Positions 1 to 24,100 of a stretch of DNA of 64,000 nucleotides are shown here, one piece after another. The first letter of the stretch is position 1. Every line of letters starts with the position of its first letter. This DNA comes from Stramonita haemastoma. Lineage: Eukaryota; Mollusca; Gastropoda; Neogastropoda; Muricidae. The DNA is taken from contig CM060324.1 in NCBI GenBank assembly GCA_030674155.1, positions 54,205,626 through 54,269,625 of the forward strand, in the 5' to 3' direction. The position numbers were made by a program, and so were the translations under genes. The notes under the pieces were generated by a model. It was not told the origin of the DNA. It saw only the letters and a list, made by a program, of their open reading frames with translations, and did not search any database.

Positions 1-12547
<12,547 letters not shown>

Positions 12548-12940
12548 ATTTGGTTTTGGGGGACGACGCTTCATTCACACCTGTCATTACCCCCCACTTT
12601 CAGCTCCTCTCAGGAGCTAATTATTCCATCTCATCCCAGCCCAGCCCAGCCCAGCCCAGCTGGGGCTATTTATAGAGCAGGAGCTGACCACACATGGACT
12701 AGGTAAAAAGGAAGGAATGCACTAAATTTAGTGCTCTTGACTAGGCCCTACTGAGTGATGTTGGATTTGTGTACTGTGTGTTTTCAGGCTGGTGTGTGGG
12801 TGTGGGGATGGGGATGGGATGAAGGTGACTTGCTGTGTTGTTGTTGTGTGTTATTGTGGGTTGTTTGGCTGGTATGGTTTTTTTCTTGTATGTGTGTGTG
12901 TATGTGTGTGTGGTCAAGTCTTGAAGATGATGATTGTTGG
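12548..12940 (+). other. Dynein 3' UTR and downstream flank, end not defined
   Basis: Follows the dynein stop. It contains the inverted element copy at 12577-12704 and GT-rich sequence. I found no AATAAA in the plus-strand kilobases after the stop, so the poly(A) site may use a variant signal. Confidence 0.35.
12577..12704 (-). repeat. Dispersed ~115-bp element, copy 2 (dynein 3' flank), inverted to copy 1
   Basis: Reverse-complement counterpart of 322-437. It carries a local CCCAG run (five units, about 12635-12660) that is shorter in copy 1, consistent with independent copies of one mobile element. Confidence 0.8.
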
Positions 12941-13290
12941 GGTGGTGTATCCACCTCCTGCTGTGGAGTGTTGGTGTTAAGGTTTTTCTGATTTGTGGGA
13001 TTTGGTCTTGAAGATAATGATTGTGGGTGGCTTATCCACCCCAGTGTGGATTGTGGGTGGCTTATCTACCCCAGTGTGGATTGTGGGTGGCTTATCCACC
13101 CCAGTGTGGATTATGGGTGGCTATCCACCCCAGTGAGGATTCTGGGTGGCTTATCTACCCCAGTGTGGATTCTGGGTGGCTATCCACCCCAGTGTGGATT
13201 CTGGGTGGCTTATCCACCCCAGTGTGGATTGTGGGTGGCTTATCCACCCCAGTGTGGATTGTGGGTGGCTTATCCACCCCAGTGTGGATA
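12935..13290. repeat. 30-bp self-complementary minisatellite, nine clear units
   Basis: Units of 29-30 bp at 13020-13289, each with GGGTGGCTTATCCACCC, in which GGGTGG pairs with CCACCC around a five-base loop. A diverged unit precedes them at 12935. Not coding: the apparent reading frames are repeats of one peptide. Confidence 0.93.
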
Positions 13291-13618
13291 ATTTGATTGT
13301 GTACAGTTGTGGCTCTGAGATTATTGTGCTGTTTAACTTGTGTAATAGTCATTACCTTCTGATTCAGGCAAAGTTTTGGGGTTTATCTTATCTTTTCTTT
13401 TTTTTTGTTTTTGATCACCCCCAAGTCAAATTTGAACTCTTTTTTTTATTTGCTTGTTGAAAGAGATGGTTAGGACAGAACATTTGCGCAGATTGGTGAG
13501 TTGTTGGTTCAATGTTTGGTACTTTTTCCATGAACGCTTTGGAAGCTGTGAATCATTTTAGACTTTTTCCTGCCCCCATATTTTCTTGATTTACTAGAAA
13601 GAGTGGGTGCTTTTTTCT

Positions 13619-13797
13619 CTGTGTGTGTGTGTGTGTGTGTCAGATATGATGACATGGTGGCCTTTTCAGGTGTAAATCTTATGATGGCTGGGATTAGAGA
13701 AAGTGAGAAACACGGGCACACATACACAACCCCCCCCCCCCACACTACACGCTATACACACACACACACACACACACACACTACATACCCCCCCCCC

Positions 13798-13828
<31 letters not shown>

Positions 13829-13832
13829 ACAA
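13619..13832. repeat. GT, CA and poly-C tracts
   Basis: GT run at 13619-13640, CA run at 13757-13781, a poly-C run of about 25 at 13790-13814, then CA. Confidence 0.9.
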
Positions 13833-14019
13833 AGAAAAATGTAAATGTTTCCTCATGCGGATCAGTCTGTTTTGTGATTTTGATCTTGGTGATAATTCTG
13901 AAAATGATTTTGCATGTCTGTGATAAACTCTGGGCCTATACCCACTGCTTACTGGTTATATGTGAAACTTTTACAGTACACACTGTGATGATGATTGACA
14001 TCCGTCCATCCAAAGAAGT

Positions 14020-14430
14020 ATCATAGCAGCATTGTAAACATTGCCAAATGAAAACTGCTGATTTTTGGCATCTTTTTAAAATAGCTTTTATTTGAATTTT
14101 TTTTTTTTTTGTTGGTGTGTGTGATTTATCGCACCCTAAGCCAGTCGTTACCGGAACTGGAAAGTAAGGGTTTTTACACTGATAAGCATTATGTGTGAAC
14201 AAAACTGCTGAATGTTTCATTATGGTTTGATGATCCATATAAAAGCTGTCACTTTGTAAATCCTTGCCAAATAAGTACTGCTGATTTTCTTGCATTTTCT
14301 GAAAGAAATCATTTTTTACTTTAAAATATTTTTGTTTGTGATTTTTTTTTTTATCACACCTTCACCAAATGGCTACTTAATGATGATTTACACTGATATG
14401 CATTATGGTGATGGATTGTTAGTTGTGTTT
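14020..14430. repeat. Two tandem ~210-bp direct repeats
   Basis: TTGCCAAATGAAAACTGCTG, GTGTGATTTATCGCACC and ACACTGATAAGCATTATG at 14040-14195 recur in order as TTGCCAAATAAGTACTGCTG, GTGATTTTTTTTTTATCACACC and ACACTGATATGCATTATG at 14263-14408. Confidence 0.75.
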
Positions 14431-14587
14431 TGATGGTTGTGTAAAAAGCTGTTATTTCGAATTTACTGCTAATCTTTACACATATGGTATTATAATTTTG
14501 TATCATAGTTATTCTTTTTCCTTTACCTTTTTTTTACCTTTTAGTTATTCCTCTGACCAAGTGTGTTTTACACATGAGAGATTGTTT

Positions 14588-14836
14588 TAAGAATTCGTAT
14601 GTTTATCATTTCTAAATGATTAGTTTGTGTCAGAAATTCATATGTTTGTTATTTCTATATGATTTGATTGTGTTGGGATTCGATATGTTTACAATTTCTA
14701 AATGATTAGTTTGTATTGAGAATGTATATGTTCATTATTTTTAGATTATTAGTACGTATGGAGAATTCATATTTTTATCATTTATAAATGGACAATTCAT
14801 GTTGAGAATTCATGTGTTTATGTTTCAAAGTATTCA
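14588..14836. repeat. ~44-bp minisatellite, about 5.5 copies
   Basis: Units read AGAATTCATATGTTTATCAT, then TTCTAAATGATTAGTTTGT with substitutions. Confidence 0.85.
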
Positions 14837-15404
14837 GTTGGGTTGTTTGTGGGTTTTTTTTTTTTACACAAAGTGAATGTCAATTTCTTTTTCATTGCAA
14901 GTAAACCACATCCACTACATGAATCATTGCTACACAAGTTTTGTCTTTTCCCTTTTGTGAGTGCACACCTCTTTATACAGTGTCCCGAGACTGTGTTGTT
15001 ATGTTCAGCGATATGTCAGTGTGTTGAGATGGTGACTGTTGCTGCAGAAGTGAGGCACTGGCAAGGAAAGAGCCATGGAACAGCATTATGACTTTAGGTC
15101 ACCTAGCTTTAAACTTCCTGAGGAGTTGTTCGGGGCACTGCCCTGAAGTTTGACTGACAGTATGTGGCAGTTGTAGTAAACCTGAAGGAGCCCCTCTGAC
15201 TCCAGGCTTTTGTAGGAATGTGTGTAAAAGACAGTTCTTGTGTTTTCCTCCCAAGAAAACTATATCTATTCTCTGTTTGAAACGTTTACATATGTCTGAA
15301 AATTCAGATGTATCATCTATGTTCGAAATGTTTACATACGTGGGAAAAGTTTGTTTACTTTATGAAACTGATGGTTTTGTGGGGTTTTTTGTCTAGAGGT
15401 CATG

Positions 15405-15745
15405 CACCTGTGTAAAAAAACAACAACCCCAAGAAGTTGTGGGTTCAGTTCCCACCTGAAGCCACAGACTTTTTTTACCATTTGCTGGACCATGTGTGGT
15501 GGTCTGGGTGCTAGTCTTCTAGATGAGATGATAAACCTGGGTCTGGTGTGCAACATAATTTATATTAAGCACACTTAAAACAAACACCCAAATCAACAAC
15601 CGTTGCCCTTGGCAAATTCTGTAGAAAAAAAGGCACTCACAAAGTGATACAAAGTCATTACCAGATGGAAAAAAGATGGTGTTGCATTAGTGACAGCATA
15701 TTCTATTTGGGAAATTTCAGACAGAAAATTGTTCTGTGGCTGAAT
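15405..15745 (+). mobile_element. SINE-C copy
   Basis: GTGGGTTCAGTTCCCACC (B-box region), GATGAGATGATAAACCTGG, the AAACACCCAAATCAACAACC/GTTGCCCTTGGCAAATTCTG module and the GCATTAGTGACAGCATATTC tail, all diverged from 5440-6085. Confidence 0.75.
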
Positions 15746-16179
15746 ATAAGTGTACAATGTATCATCTATTCTTCATAATATTTCAATATACAATGAAAGA
15801 AGTAAACATGAACATTGTCTCTCATACCAGATCAGTACATGTTGCTATGTCTCATATGAGTTCCAGGTTGTTGTTTTTTTCAGAGTATTACCTTTTATTG
15901 TTATAAACAGTGGATGTGTATTGGCGTGCTTCTTATTTTTCTGGAAAACGTTATTCAAATGAATAAATTTGTGATTTTAATCAAATCAAAAGTGCATATT
16001 TTTCAATCTTTTATAAGACAATTGCAAGAATGTATGTGTGAATGTTTAGATATAATGTGCATGATGAGTTTTGTCACATCTGTGAAAGATGGGTGTGTTT
16101 TGGAGTTGTTTTTTTTTCATCGTGAAAATGACAAGGGGAAGTCTTATCATATGAATACTGTTGGGTTGTGGTTTATTTT

Positions 16180-16437
16180 TTCCCCAGTGTCAAATCTCCA
16201 TGTTTCACCAATGGTGAAATGTTTTTGCCCACCATGAAGGTAGCTGCATTCTGACTTCAGGGATGATGTCTTAACATGACACCAGTGTGCTTGTGGTTTT
16301 GTCAGTTTTGTCAGCCATTCCTCCCACCGGCATGTAGTGGCCTACTCTCTTGAAAGGCAGAATGTGTTGATGTGTAGGTAATATGCTTTGCATGTATTCG
16401 CTCAAATGACTTCAGTTTATGGTCTCATTCACTAGAC
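16180..16437 (-). mobile_element. Antisense SINE-A core with A2 tail
   Basis: 16180-16299 is the A2 tail in antisense (TTTCACCAATGGTGAAA, GAAGGTAGCTGCATTCTGAC). 16300-16437 is SINE-A core in antisense (CCACCGGCATGTAGTGGCC, TTTATGGTCTCATTC). The order shows that A2 is a 3' tail of SINE-A. Confidence 0.78.
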
Positions 16438-16527
16438 TTTTAGGGGACAGGGAGTGAAGTAGGCACAGTAGAAAAATCCTCTTAGAAGGGCTCAAGCTTG
16501 GACCATTGGATCACAAGCTCAACAATG

Positions 16528-16820
16528 TTTTTCTGGAGTTAACATCAGAGCTAACTCCACCACCAATCTCCCCCCCCTCCCCCCCAAGTCCTTTGGATGA
16601 GAATATAAATCAAGGTCCTGTGTGCAAACGCATACAGAACATCTTGCGCACTTGTTAAAACCTGTTCTGCTGTTTGGAAGAGTAGGCTATCGTGTGCCAG
16701 TGGGAACAAATGACAGGATTTACAAAACTGCATACACACGGGGACTGGATATAAAAGAAAAAAGCACACAAGTGCTTTATCCATTATTCTCAAAATAAAA
16801 GAACAAAAATAAAATGAATA
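16528..16820 (+). mobile_element. SINE-A, head missing, A1 tail
   Basis: GGAGTTAACATCAGAGC through GCATACACACGGGGACTGG to AAAGAACAAAAATAAAAT. A SINE-B copy begins immediately at its 3' end. Confidence 0.88.
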
Positions 16821-16821
16821 A

Positions 16822-17110
16822 GGGGACAGGATAGCTGTGGTCAGAGCACTCGCTTTCCCCCAACCAGTGTTAAGCAGCATCGAGCGTGGTTGCCAATTGG
16901 ATGGGTGACCGTTTGCGCGCCTTGGCTTCAGTACAGTCCCCCAGTTCACCCAGCTGTAAATGGGTACCTGCCCTCAGGGAAGGTAAAGCAGCGAGGGAGA
17001 GGAGATGGGCGCCGCCCTCAACATGCTGGCCCCCTAGAGAAGCCGAGGTCTCAGATGCCTCACTCCCCTATGACCACATAGGTTATGGAACACCTTTACC
17101 TTTACCTTTT
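16822..17110 (+). mobile_element. SINE-B, nearly full length
   Basis: GGGGACAGGATAGCTGTGGT, TTAAGCAGCATCGAGCGTGG, TTGGATGGGTGACCG, body and TTTACC tail. Small deletions in the A box and in the TTTAGGGT block. Confidence 0.88.
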
Positions 17111-17394
17111 AGTAAGCCATTCCACGACCAACACCCCTTATAGCATTTAAGATGGATAGAAGGGAAAGCCAGGTGATGGCAACCAGTCTTCACTGATTGT
17201 TCCTCCACAACAGACAACCATCAGGAAACAGAAAGAAGGAGGGTAGGAGGATTGATTGTCTGACACCAGACCACTTGGCCCTGTGGGGAATATCTTGAAG
17301 GGCATCTGCTTCAGAAAATGAAAGGTCAAACCTTGAGAAAAAAAACAAAAAAAAACAGGCAGGCGATATGATGGAGTCAACAATGCTTTGAATC

Positions 17395-17423
17395 TTTATT
17401 TTATTATTTTATTTTATTTTATT

Positions 17424-17454
<31 letters not shown>

Positions 17455-17460
17455 TCATCT
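17395..17460. repeat. TTTTA/TTTA microsatellite
   Basis: ATTTT then ATTT units, probably the expanded tail of the antisense SINE that follows. Confidence 0.9.
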
Positions 17461-17690
17461 ATTTATTTATTCTTTTATTTCAAGGATAATGGAAAAAGCA
17501 CCCATGTGGTGGTGGATTTTTTTTTTTACATCTGATCCCTATGTGTATACACAGTTTTGTCAGTTTTTTCATCCATTCCCACTGGCATACAATGGCCTAC
17601 TCTTCTGAAAAGCAGAATGGGTGTGCACAAGATGTTTTGCGTGCATTCACACACGGGACCTCGGTTTATAGTCTCATGAGATCTTCACTG
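17461..17690 (-). mobile_element. SINE-A fragment, antisense, A1 tail
   Basis: Reverse complement blocks: AAGGATAATGGAAAAAGCAC, CCACTGGCATACAATGGCC, GGGACCTCGGTTTATAGTCT. Confidence 0.85.
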
Positions 17691-17803
17691 AGATCTTGAT
17701 TTTTTGGAGAGTGGCAGAGGACAGAAAGGGATGCTGCAACAGCATTGTCAAGATAATAAGTGATGCTCCAAGGACCTTGGATCAAGGGATTGAACACATC
17801 AGT

Positions 17804-17896
17804 GAGGGATTGCCACAGCCTAGTGGTTAAGACCATTTGACTTCAATCCGGTGGATGCATGAAGTCCTGGGTTTGAATCTCAGCGGCGTCTGGTAA
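17804..17896 (+). mobile_element. tRNA-like SINE head at the left edge of the satellite
   Basis: GCCTAGTGGTTAAGACC resembles a tRNA A box and CCTGGGTTTGAATCTC a B box, with about 45 bases between them. The spacing is tRNA-like but there is no acceptor stem, so it is a SINE head and not a tRNA gene. The sequence after the B box becomes the first units of the satellite. Confidence 0.75.
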
Positions 17897-18186
17897 AGTG
17901 AAGGTGGGGATTTTTCTGGTGAAGTCAGGTGGATTTTTCTGGTGAAATAAGGATTTTACTGGTGAAGTAGCATAAGGGTGGGGATTTTTCTGTTGAAGTA
18001 AGGGTGGATATTTTTCTGTTGAAGTAAGGGTGGGGGTGGGGGGTTCTGTTGAAGTAAGGGTGGGGATGTTTCTGGTGATGTGTGTGTGTGTGTGTGGGAG
18101 GGGGGAAGTAATGGTGGGGATTTTTCTGGTGAAGTAAGGGTGGGATGTTTCTGGTGAAGTAAGGGTGGGATTTTTGGTGAAGTAAG
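17897..18186. repeat. Left flank of ~25-bp satellite, recognisable units
   Basis: Repeats of GGTGAAGTAAGGGTGGGGAT and TTTTTCT with variants. The units nearest the SINE head are the most irregular. Confidence 0.92.
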
Positions 18187-21100
18187 GGGGGGTTTTTTTG
18201 GGGTTTGGGGGGGTTTTTTGTGGTGGGGGGGGTTTTTTTTGGGTAAATGGGGGGGTTTTTTTTGGAATAAGGTTTGAAATTTTGGTGGTTTTTTTGGGTG
18301 TTTGGGGTTTGTGGGGGGCTTTTTTTTTAAATTTTGTTTTGGTGGGGGGGGATTGTTTCTGGGGGTTTTGGGGGGTTTTTGGGGGGTGGGGTTTTTTGGG
18401 GAAAAAGGGGGGGGTTTTTGGTAAGTTGTTTTTTTTGGGTTTTTTTTTTTTTTTGGGTAGGGGGATTTGTGGGAATTGGGGGGTTTTTCGAATTTTTTTT
18501 GGGAGTTTTTGTGGGGGGGGTGTTTGGGGGGGGTTGGGTTTTTTGTGGGGGGTGTTTTTTTTTTTTGGGTTTGGGGAATTTTGGTGGGGGGTTTTTTTGG
18601 GTGGGGGGGGGTTTTTTTGGTGGGTGGGATTTTGTGGGGGGGGGTGTTTTTTTGGGGTGGGTGTTTTTTGGTAAAAGGGTTTTTTTTTTTTTGGGGGGGG
18701 AATTTGTGGGGGGGGGTTTGTGGGAATGGGTTGATTTTTGATGGAGGTGGGATTTTTTTTAAATTTTGGGTTGGTTTTGGGTTGAGTGGGATTTTTGTAA
18801 AGGTTTTTTTTTTGGTTTTTGGGGGTGTTTTTGTGGGTGGGATGTTTTGGGGGTGGGGTTTTTGGGTAAATTTTTGGGGGGGGGGTTTTTTTGGGTAAAT
18901 GTGGGGTGTTTTTTGGGAATTAAGTGGGTGTTTTTTTTTTTTTGGGGGGGTTTGGGGAATTTTTTATGTTTTGGTGGTGGTTGGGGGGGTTTTTTAAAAG
19001 AAAGGGGGGGTTTTTTTTGGGGGGTTTTGGGGGTTTTTTTGTAAAGGGGGGTTTTGTTTTGGAAAAGGGTGGGTTTTGGGGTTGGGGGTGTTTTGTGAAG
19101 TGGGGGGGGTTTTTTTGGGGAAAAAAGGGGGGGTTTTTGGTTTTTTTTGGGTGGGTTTTTTTAAAAATTTGGTGTTTTTGTTGGGGTGGGGGTTTTTGGT
19201 GGAAAAGGGTGTTTTTTTTTTTTAGGGTAAATTTTTTTTTTGGGGTTTTGGGGAAGTAAGGGGGAATTTAAAGAAAAAGGGTGTTTTTTTTTTTTAGAAA
19301 GGGGGGGTTTTTTCTTAAAAAAGGTATTTTCTTTTGGGTTGGGTTTTTGGGGGTTTTTGGGTGTTTGTGGGGTGTTGGGTTTTTTTGGAAGTGTGTTTTA
19401 TTTGGGGGGTGGGAAATTTGGGTTAAAGTGGGGGGATGTTTTTGGAAAAAGGGGGGTGTTTGTGGGGGGAAAAAGGGGGGGGGTTTTTTGGGGGGGGGTT
19501 TTTCGGGTAAGGGGGTGGGGGTTGAAGAAAGGGTGGTGTTTTTTAAAGTTTTGGGTGGGTTTTATTAATGGGGGTTGGGTTTTTGGTTGGGTAAATTTTG
19601 GGGTGATAATGGATTTTTTGGGAAAAAGTGGGGGGCCTTTTTGGGAAAAAGGGGGGGGGGTTTTTTTGGTTAAAAAAGGGGGGGGTTTTCCCGGGTAAAA
19701 TGGGTTTTTAAAAGGGGGATGTTTTTGTAAAGTGGGGTGGGTGTTTGGGGTTTTTGGGGGGGAATTTGTAAAGTAAGGGGGGGTTTTTGGTTTTGGGGTT
19801 TGGGTTTTTTGAAAAAAGGGGGGGTTTTTTGGGGGTATTTTATTTTTGGGGGTGGTGGGGTGTGTTTTGAAGAAAGGGGTGGATTTTTTTTAAGGGTGGG
19901 TTTTTTTTGGGTGGGGGGAAATGTTTTTGTTTGTTAAGGGGGGGTTTTTTGGTGAAAAAAGGGTGGGATGTTTGGTAAAAAGGGGGGGGGTTTTTTATTT
20001 TGGGGGTGGGGTTTTGGGTGGGGGGGGATTTTTGGTTTTTTGGGGGATTTTTGTGGGGGTGGGGTTTTTTTGGGGTTTTGGGTGTTTTATGGGGGGGGGG
20101 TTTTTGTGGTTTTTGGTGGGTGTTTGTGGTAAAATGGGATTTTTTTGGGGGGGGGGAGTTTTTGGGTGGGATGTTTTGTGGTGAAGTAAGGGGGGGTTTT
20201 TTGGGTGAAGTTAGGGGGGATGTTTTGGGGGTAAGGTAGTTTTGGTAATGGTTTTTGGTGAAGTAATGGTTTTTTTGGGGTGGGTTGTTTATTGAATTTT
20301 TGGATTTTTTGGTGAAGTAGGGGGGGTTTTTTGTGATGAAGTGGGTTGGATTTTTTTTTTTGGAATTTTTTGGGGAGTTTTTGTGGGGGTGGGTTTTTGG
20401 GGTTTTTGGTGGGAAGTTTTTGGTTTAAAAGGGGGGGTTTTTTGGTGGGGGGGGGGTTTTTTTGGGTATTTTGGGGGGGTGGGAATTTTTTTTTGGGGGG
20501 GTTTTTTTGGGGTTTTCTTTGGGGGTTTTTTTTTTGGGTAAGTGGGGGGGTGTTTTTGTAAGTGGGGGGGGAATTTTTTTGGGGTTTTGTGGGAATTTTT
20601 GGGGGTTTGGGTGGTTTTTTTGGGTGGTGGGTGGGTTTTTTTTTGGGGGGGGGTTTTTTTTTTGGGGGGGGGTGGGATTTTTTCTGTTTTTGGGGTGGGT
20701 TTCTTTGGGATTTTTGGGGAAAAAGGGGGGGATGTTTTTTTCTGGGGGGGGTTTTGGTTTTGTGGGTAGTTTATGGGGGGGGGGGTTTTTTTGGCAAAAA
20801 GGGTGGGGTGTTTTTTGAAGTAATGGGTTTTTTGGGGGAATAAGGGGGATTTTTGGGTTGGTGTTTTTTTGTGAAAAAGGGGTTTGGTTTTTTTTTGGGG
20901 GGGGTTTTTGGGGGGGGGGGTTTTTGAAGAATTTTTTTTGGGTTTTGGGTTTTTTGGGAAAAAGGGGGGGGTTTTTTTTTAAAAAAAAAGGGGGGGGTTT
21001 TTTTTTTTGGGTGGATTTTTGGTTTTTTGTTTGGGGTTTGTAAAGGGGGGTTTTTGGTTGGTAAGGGGGGATTTTGTTTTTAAGGGGGTTTTTTTTAAGG

Positions 21101-24100
21101 GGGGGTTTTTTGTGTGGGTAAGGGGGGATGTTTTTTTGTTTGGGGGGGTTTTGGGTAAGGTGGGTTTTTTTTAAAAGAGGGTATTGGTGGGGGGGTTTTT
21201 TGTTGGTGGTGGGTTTTTTTAAAAAGGGGGGGGTTTTTGAGGGGGGGGTTTTGGGTTTTTGGTGGGGGTGTTTTTGGGGTATGGGGGGGGATTTTTGGAA
21301 TTTTGGGGTTTTGGTGAATGGGTGGTTTTTTCTTTTTGGGGGGGGTTTTTTTTTTGGTGTGGGTTGGTTTTGAAGTTAGGGGGTTTTTTGTGGTTTTATT
21401 CGGGTGAGGGAGGATTTTTGGGGGGATTTTTTTTTTTGTTGGGGAAATTTTTTGGTGGTTTTTTTGGGATTTTCTGTAAAAAAGGGGGTTTTTGGGGAAA
21501 AAAGGGGGATTTTTCTGGTAAAAAAAGGGGGGGTTTTTTTTGTAAAGGGGGTTTTTTTGGGTGGGTTTTGGAAATTTGGTAAAGTAAAATTTTTTTTTTT
21601 TAAGAGGTTTGGTGGTAAAGAAAAGGGGATTTTTTTTTAAGGGTTTGGATTTTGTTTTTTAAAAAGGGGGGGGGTTTTTTTTGGGGGGGAAAATGGGGTG
21701 TTTGGGTAGGGGGTTGTTTTTTGGGGGTTTTAAATTGGTTTTTGTTGGGGGTTTGGTTTTTTTGGGAAGGTTTGGGATGTTTTTTGGGGGGGGGGGTTTT
21801 GGGGAAATTGGGTGGTTTTTTTTGGTGGGTAAGGGGGGAAAATTTGGGGGTTTTAAGGGGGGGATTTTTTTTAAAAAAAGGGTGGATTTTTTTGGAAAAA
21901 AGGGGGGGGGTTTTTTTTTGGAATAAGGGGGGGTTTTGTGGGGTGGGATTTTTGTGTGGTAAGGGGGGTTTTTTGGTAAAGGGGGGGGGATTTTTTTTTG
22001 GGGGGGGGGGTATTTTTTTGGTGGGGGTTTTTGTTTTTTTTGGTGGGTTTTTTTTGGTGGGGGGGGTTTTTTTTTGTGGAAGGGTATTTTTTTTTAAATA
22101 ATGGGTGTTTTTTTTTGAGGGGGGGGTGTTTGTGGTGGGGGGGGTTTTTTTAATTTTGGGATTTTTGGTGGGGTTGTTTTGTTTGGAGGGGGGTTTTTTC
22201 GTGGTAAGGGGGGGTGTTTTGAAGGGGTGGGATTTTTTTTGGGTGAAGTAGGGGGATTTTGTTAAAGTTTTTGGGGAGTTTTGATGGGGGGGCTGTTTTG
22301 GTGAAAATTGGGGTTTTTTTTTTTGGGGTGTTTTTTTTTTTTGGAAAAAAAGGATGGTGTTTTTTTTTGGGGGGGGTTTTTTTTTTTTTGGGTAAAGAAT
22401 TTTTTTTTGTGGTTTTTTGGGTTTTTGGGGAAATTTATGGGTTTTTTTGGGTTTGGTAAGGGGGGGGTTTTTTGGGTGGTAATGGGGGTTTTTTTTTGGG
22501 TAAAGGGGTGGGTTTTTGGGGAAAGGGGGTGGGATTTTTTGGTTTTTTTGGGTGGGTGTTTTGGTGGGGTGGGTTTTTTTTGAGTGGGGGGTGTTTGTGG
22601 GTTGTTTGGATTTTTGTAATGGGTGGGTGTTTTGGAAATAAAAGGGGGGGGATTTTTTTTTGGGTGGGTGGGGTGGGGTTTTTGTGGTTTTGATGTTTTT
22701 TTTTGGGGGGTTTTGGGGAAAAGGGGGGGGGATTTTTTTGTGGTAATGGGATTTTTTGGAAGGGGGTTTTTTTGTGGTAAAGGGTTTTTGGGGTTTTTGT
22801 GGTAAAAATTTTGGGGATGTTTTTGGTGAAAAAGGGTTTTTTTTGTGAATTAGGGTTTGGGGTTTTTGTTGTAAAAATTGGGAGTTTTTTGAATGGGTTT
22901 GGGGGTTTTGGGTGGGTTTTTTTGGTGAATAATTTTATTTTTGGGGTTTGAAAAGGGGGGGTTTTTTTTTTGGGGGTTTTGGGGGTTTTTTTTAGGGGGG
23001 TTTTTTGGGTGGGGTTTTTTTTGGTGGGGGGGTGTTTGGTGAATTGTTTTTTTTTGGTAAAAAAGGGGGGGTTTTTTTTAAATGGGGGTTTTTTTTTTTG
23101 GGTTGAACCGGTGGGGGGGGGTTTTTTGGGGTAAGGGTGGGATTTTTTTGGGGTTTTGGGGTTTTTTTTGGGTTTTTGGGGGTTTTTTTGGGGGGTTTTT
23201 TTTGGGATGTTTGGGGGGTAAGGGGGGATTTTTGGGTAAAAGTCCGGTGGTTTTTTTTGGTAAAAGGGGGGGGGGGTTTTGTGGTGGGGGTTTTTTTTGG
23301 GTTATGGTTTTTTGAGTAATGGATTTCTTAAAGGGGTGGGATTTTTCTTAAAGTGGGGGGGAATTTTTTGGTATTTTAGGGGTTTCTGGTTTTTGGGGGA
23401 ATTTTGGTTGGTAGGGGGGGGGGTTTTTTGGGAAGGGGGGTTTTTTTTTTGGGTGAAAAAGGGTTGGGGATTTTGGGGGTTTGAGGGGGGGATTTTTTTT
23501 TTGGGAAAAAAATGATGGGTTTTTTGTAAGGGGTGGGTTTTTTTGGGTAAAGTAAGGGAGGGGGTTTTGTGGGGGAAAAAGGGGGGGTTTTCTTAAAACG
23601 GGGGGGGTGTTTTTTGTTTAAGGGGGGATTTTGGGAAGGGGGTTTTTTTTGGTTTGGGTGTTTTTTTTAAGGTGGGTTTTTTTGGGGGTTTTTTTAAATT
23701 TTGGGTGGGGGGTTGTTTTTTGGGGGGGAATGGGTTTTTTTGTTAGTGGGGGGGTTTTTTTTTTGGGGGGGGGGGGAATTTTTTTAAAAGGGGGTTTTTT
23801 TTTTTTTTGTAAAGGGGGGGTTTTTTTTTTGGTGGGGGTTTTTTGGGTGGTGGGTGAGTGTGGGGGTGGGATTTTTGGGTGGTGGGGGGGGGTTTTTTTG
23901 GAAGGGTGGATTTTTTTGGTAAAGGGGGGGGTTTTTTTGGTAATTTTTTAATTTTCTTTAAAGGGGTGGGTTTTTTTTTTTAAAAAGGGGGGGTTTTTTG
24001 GTTTTTTGGGTTTTTGGGTAAATTTGGGTGGTTTTTTGGGTGGGGTTTGATTTTGTGGGGGAAAAAAAGGGGGTTTTTTTGGGTGGTAAAGGGGGGAATA

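Noticed and set aside
12935..13290. CRISPR array
   Set aside because: Eukaryotic context, no spacers: the units are contiguous 30-bp copies with no unique sequence between them.
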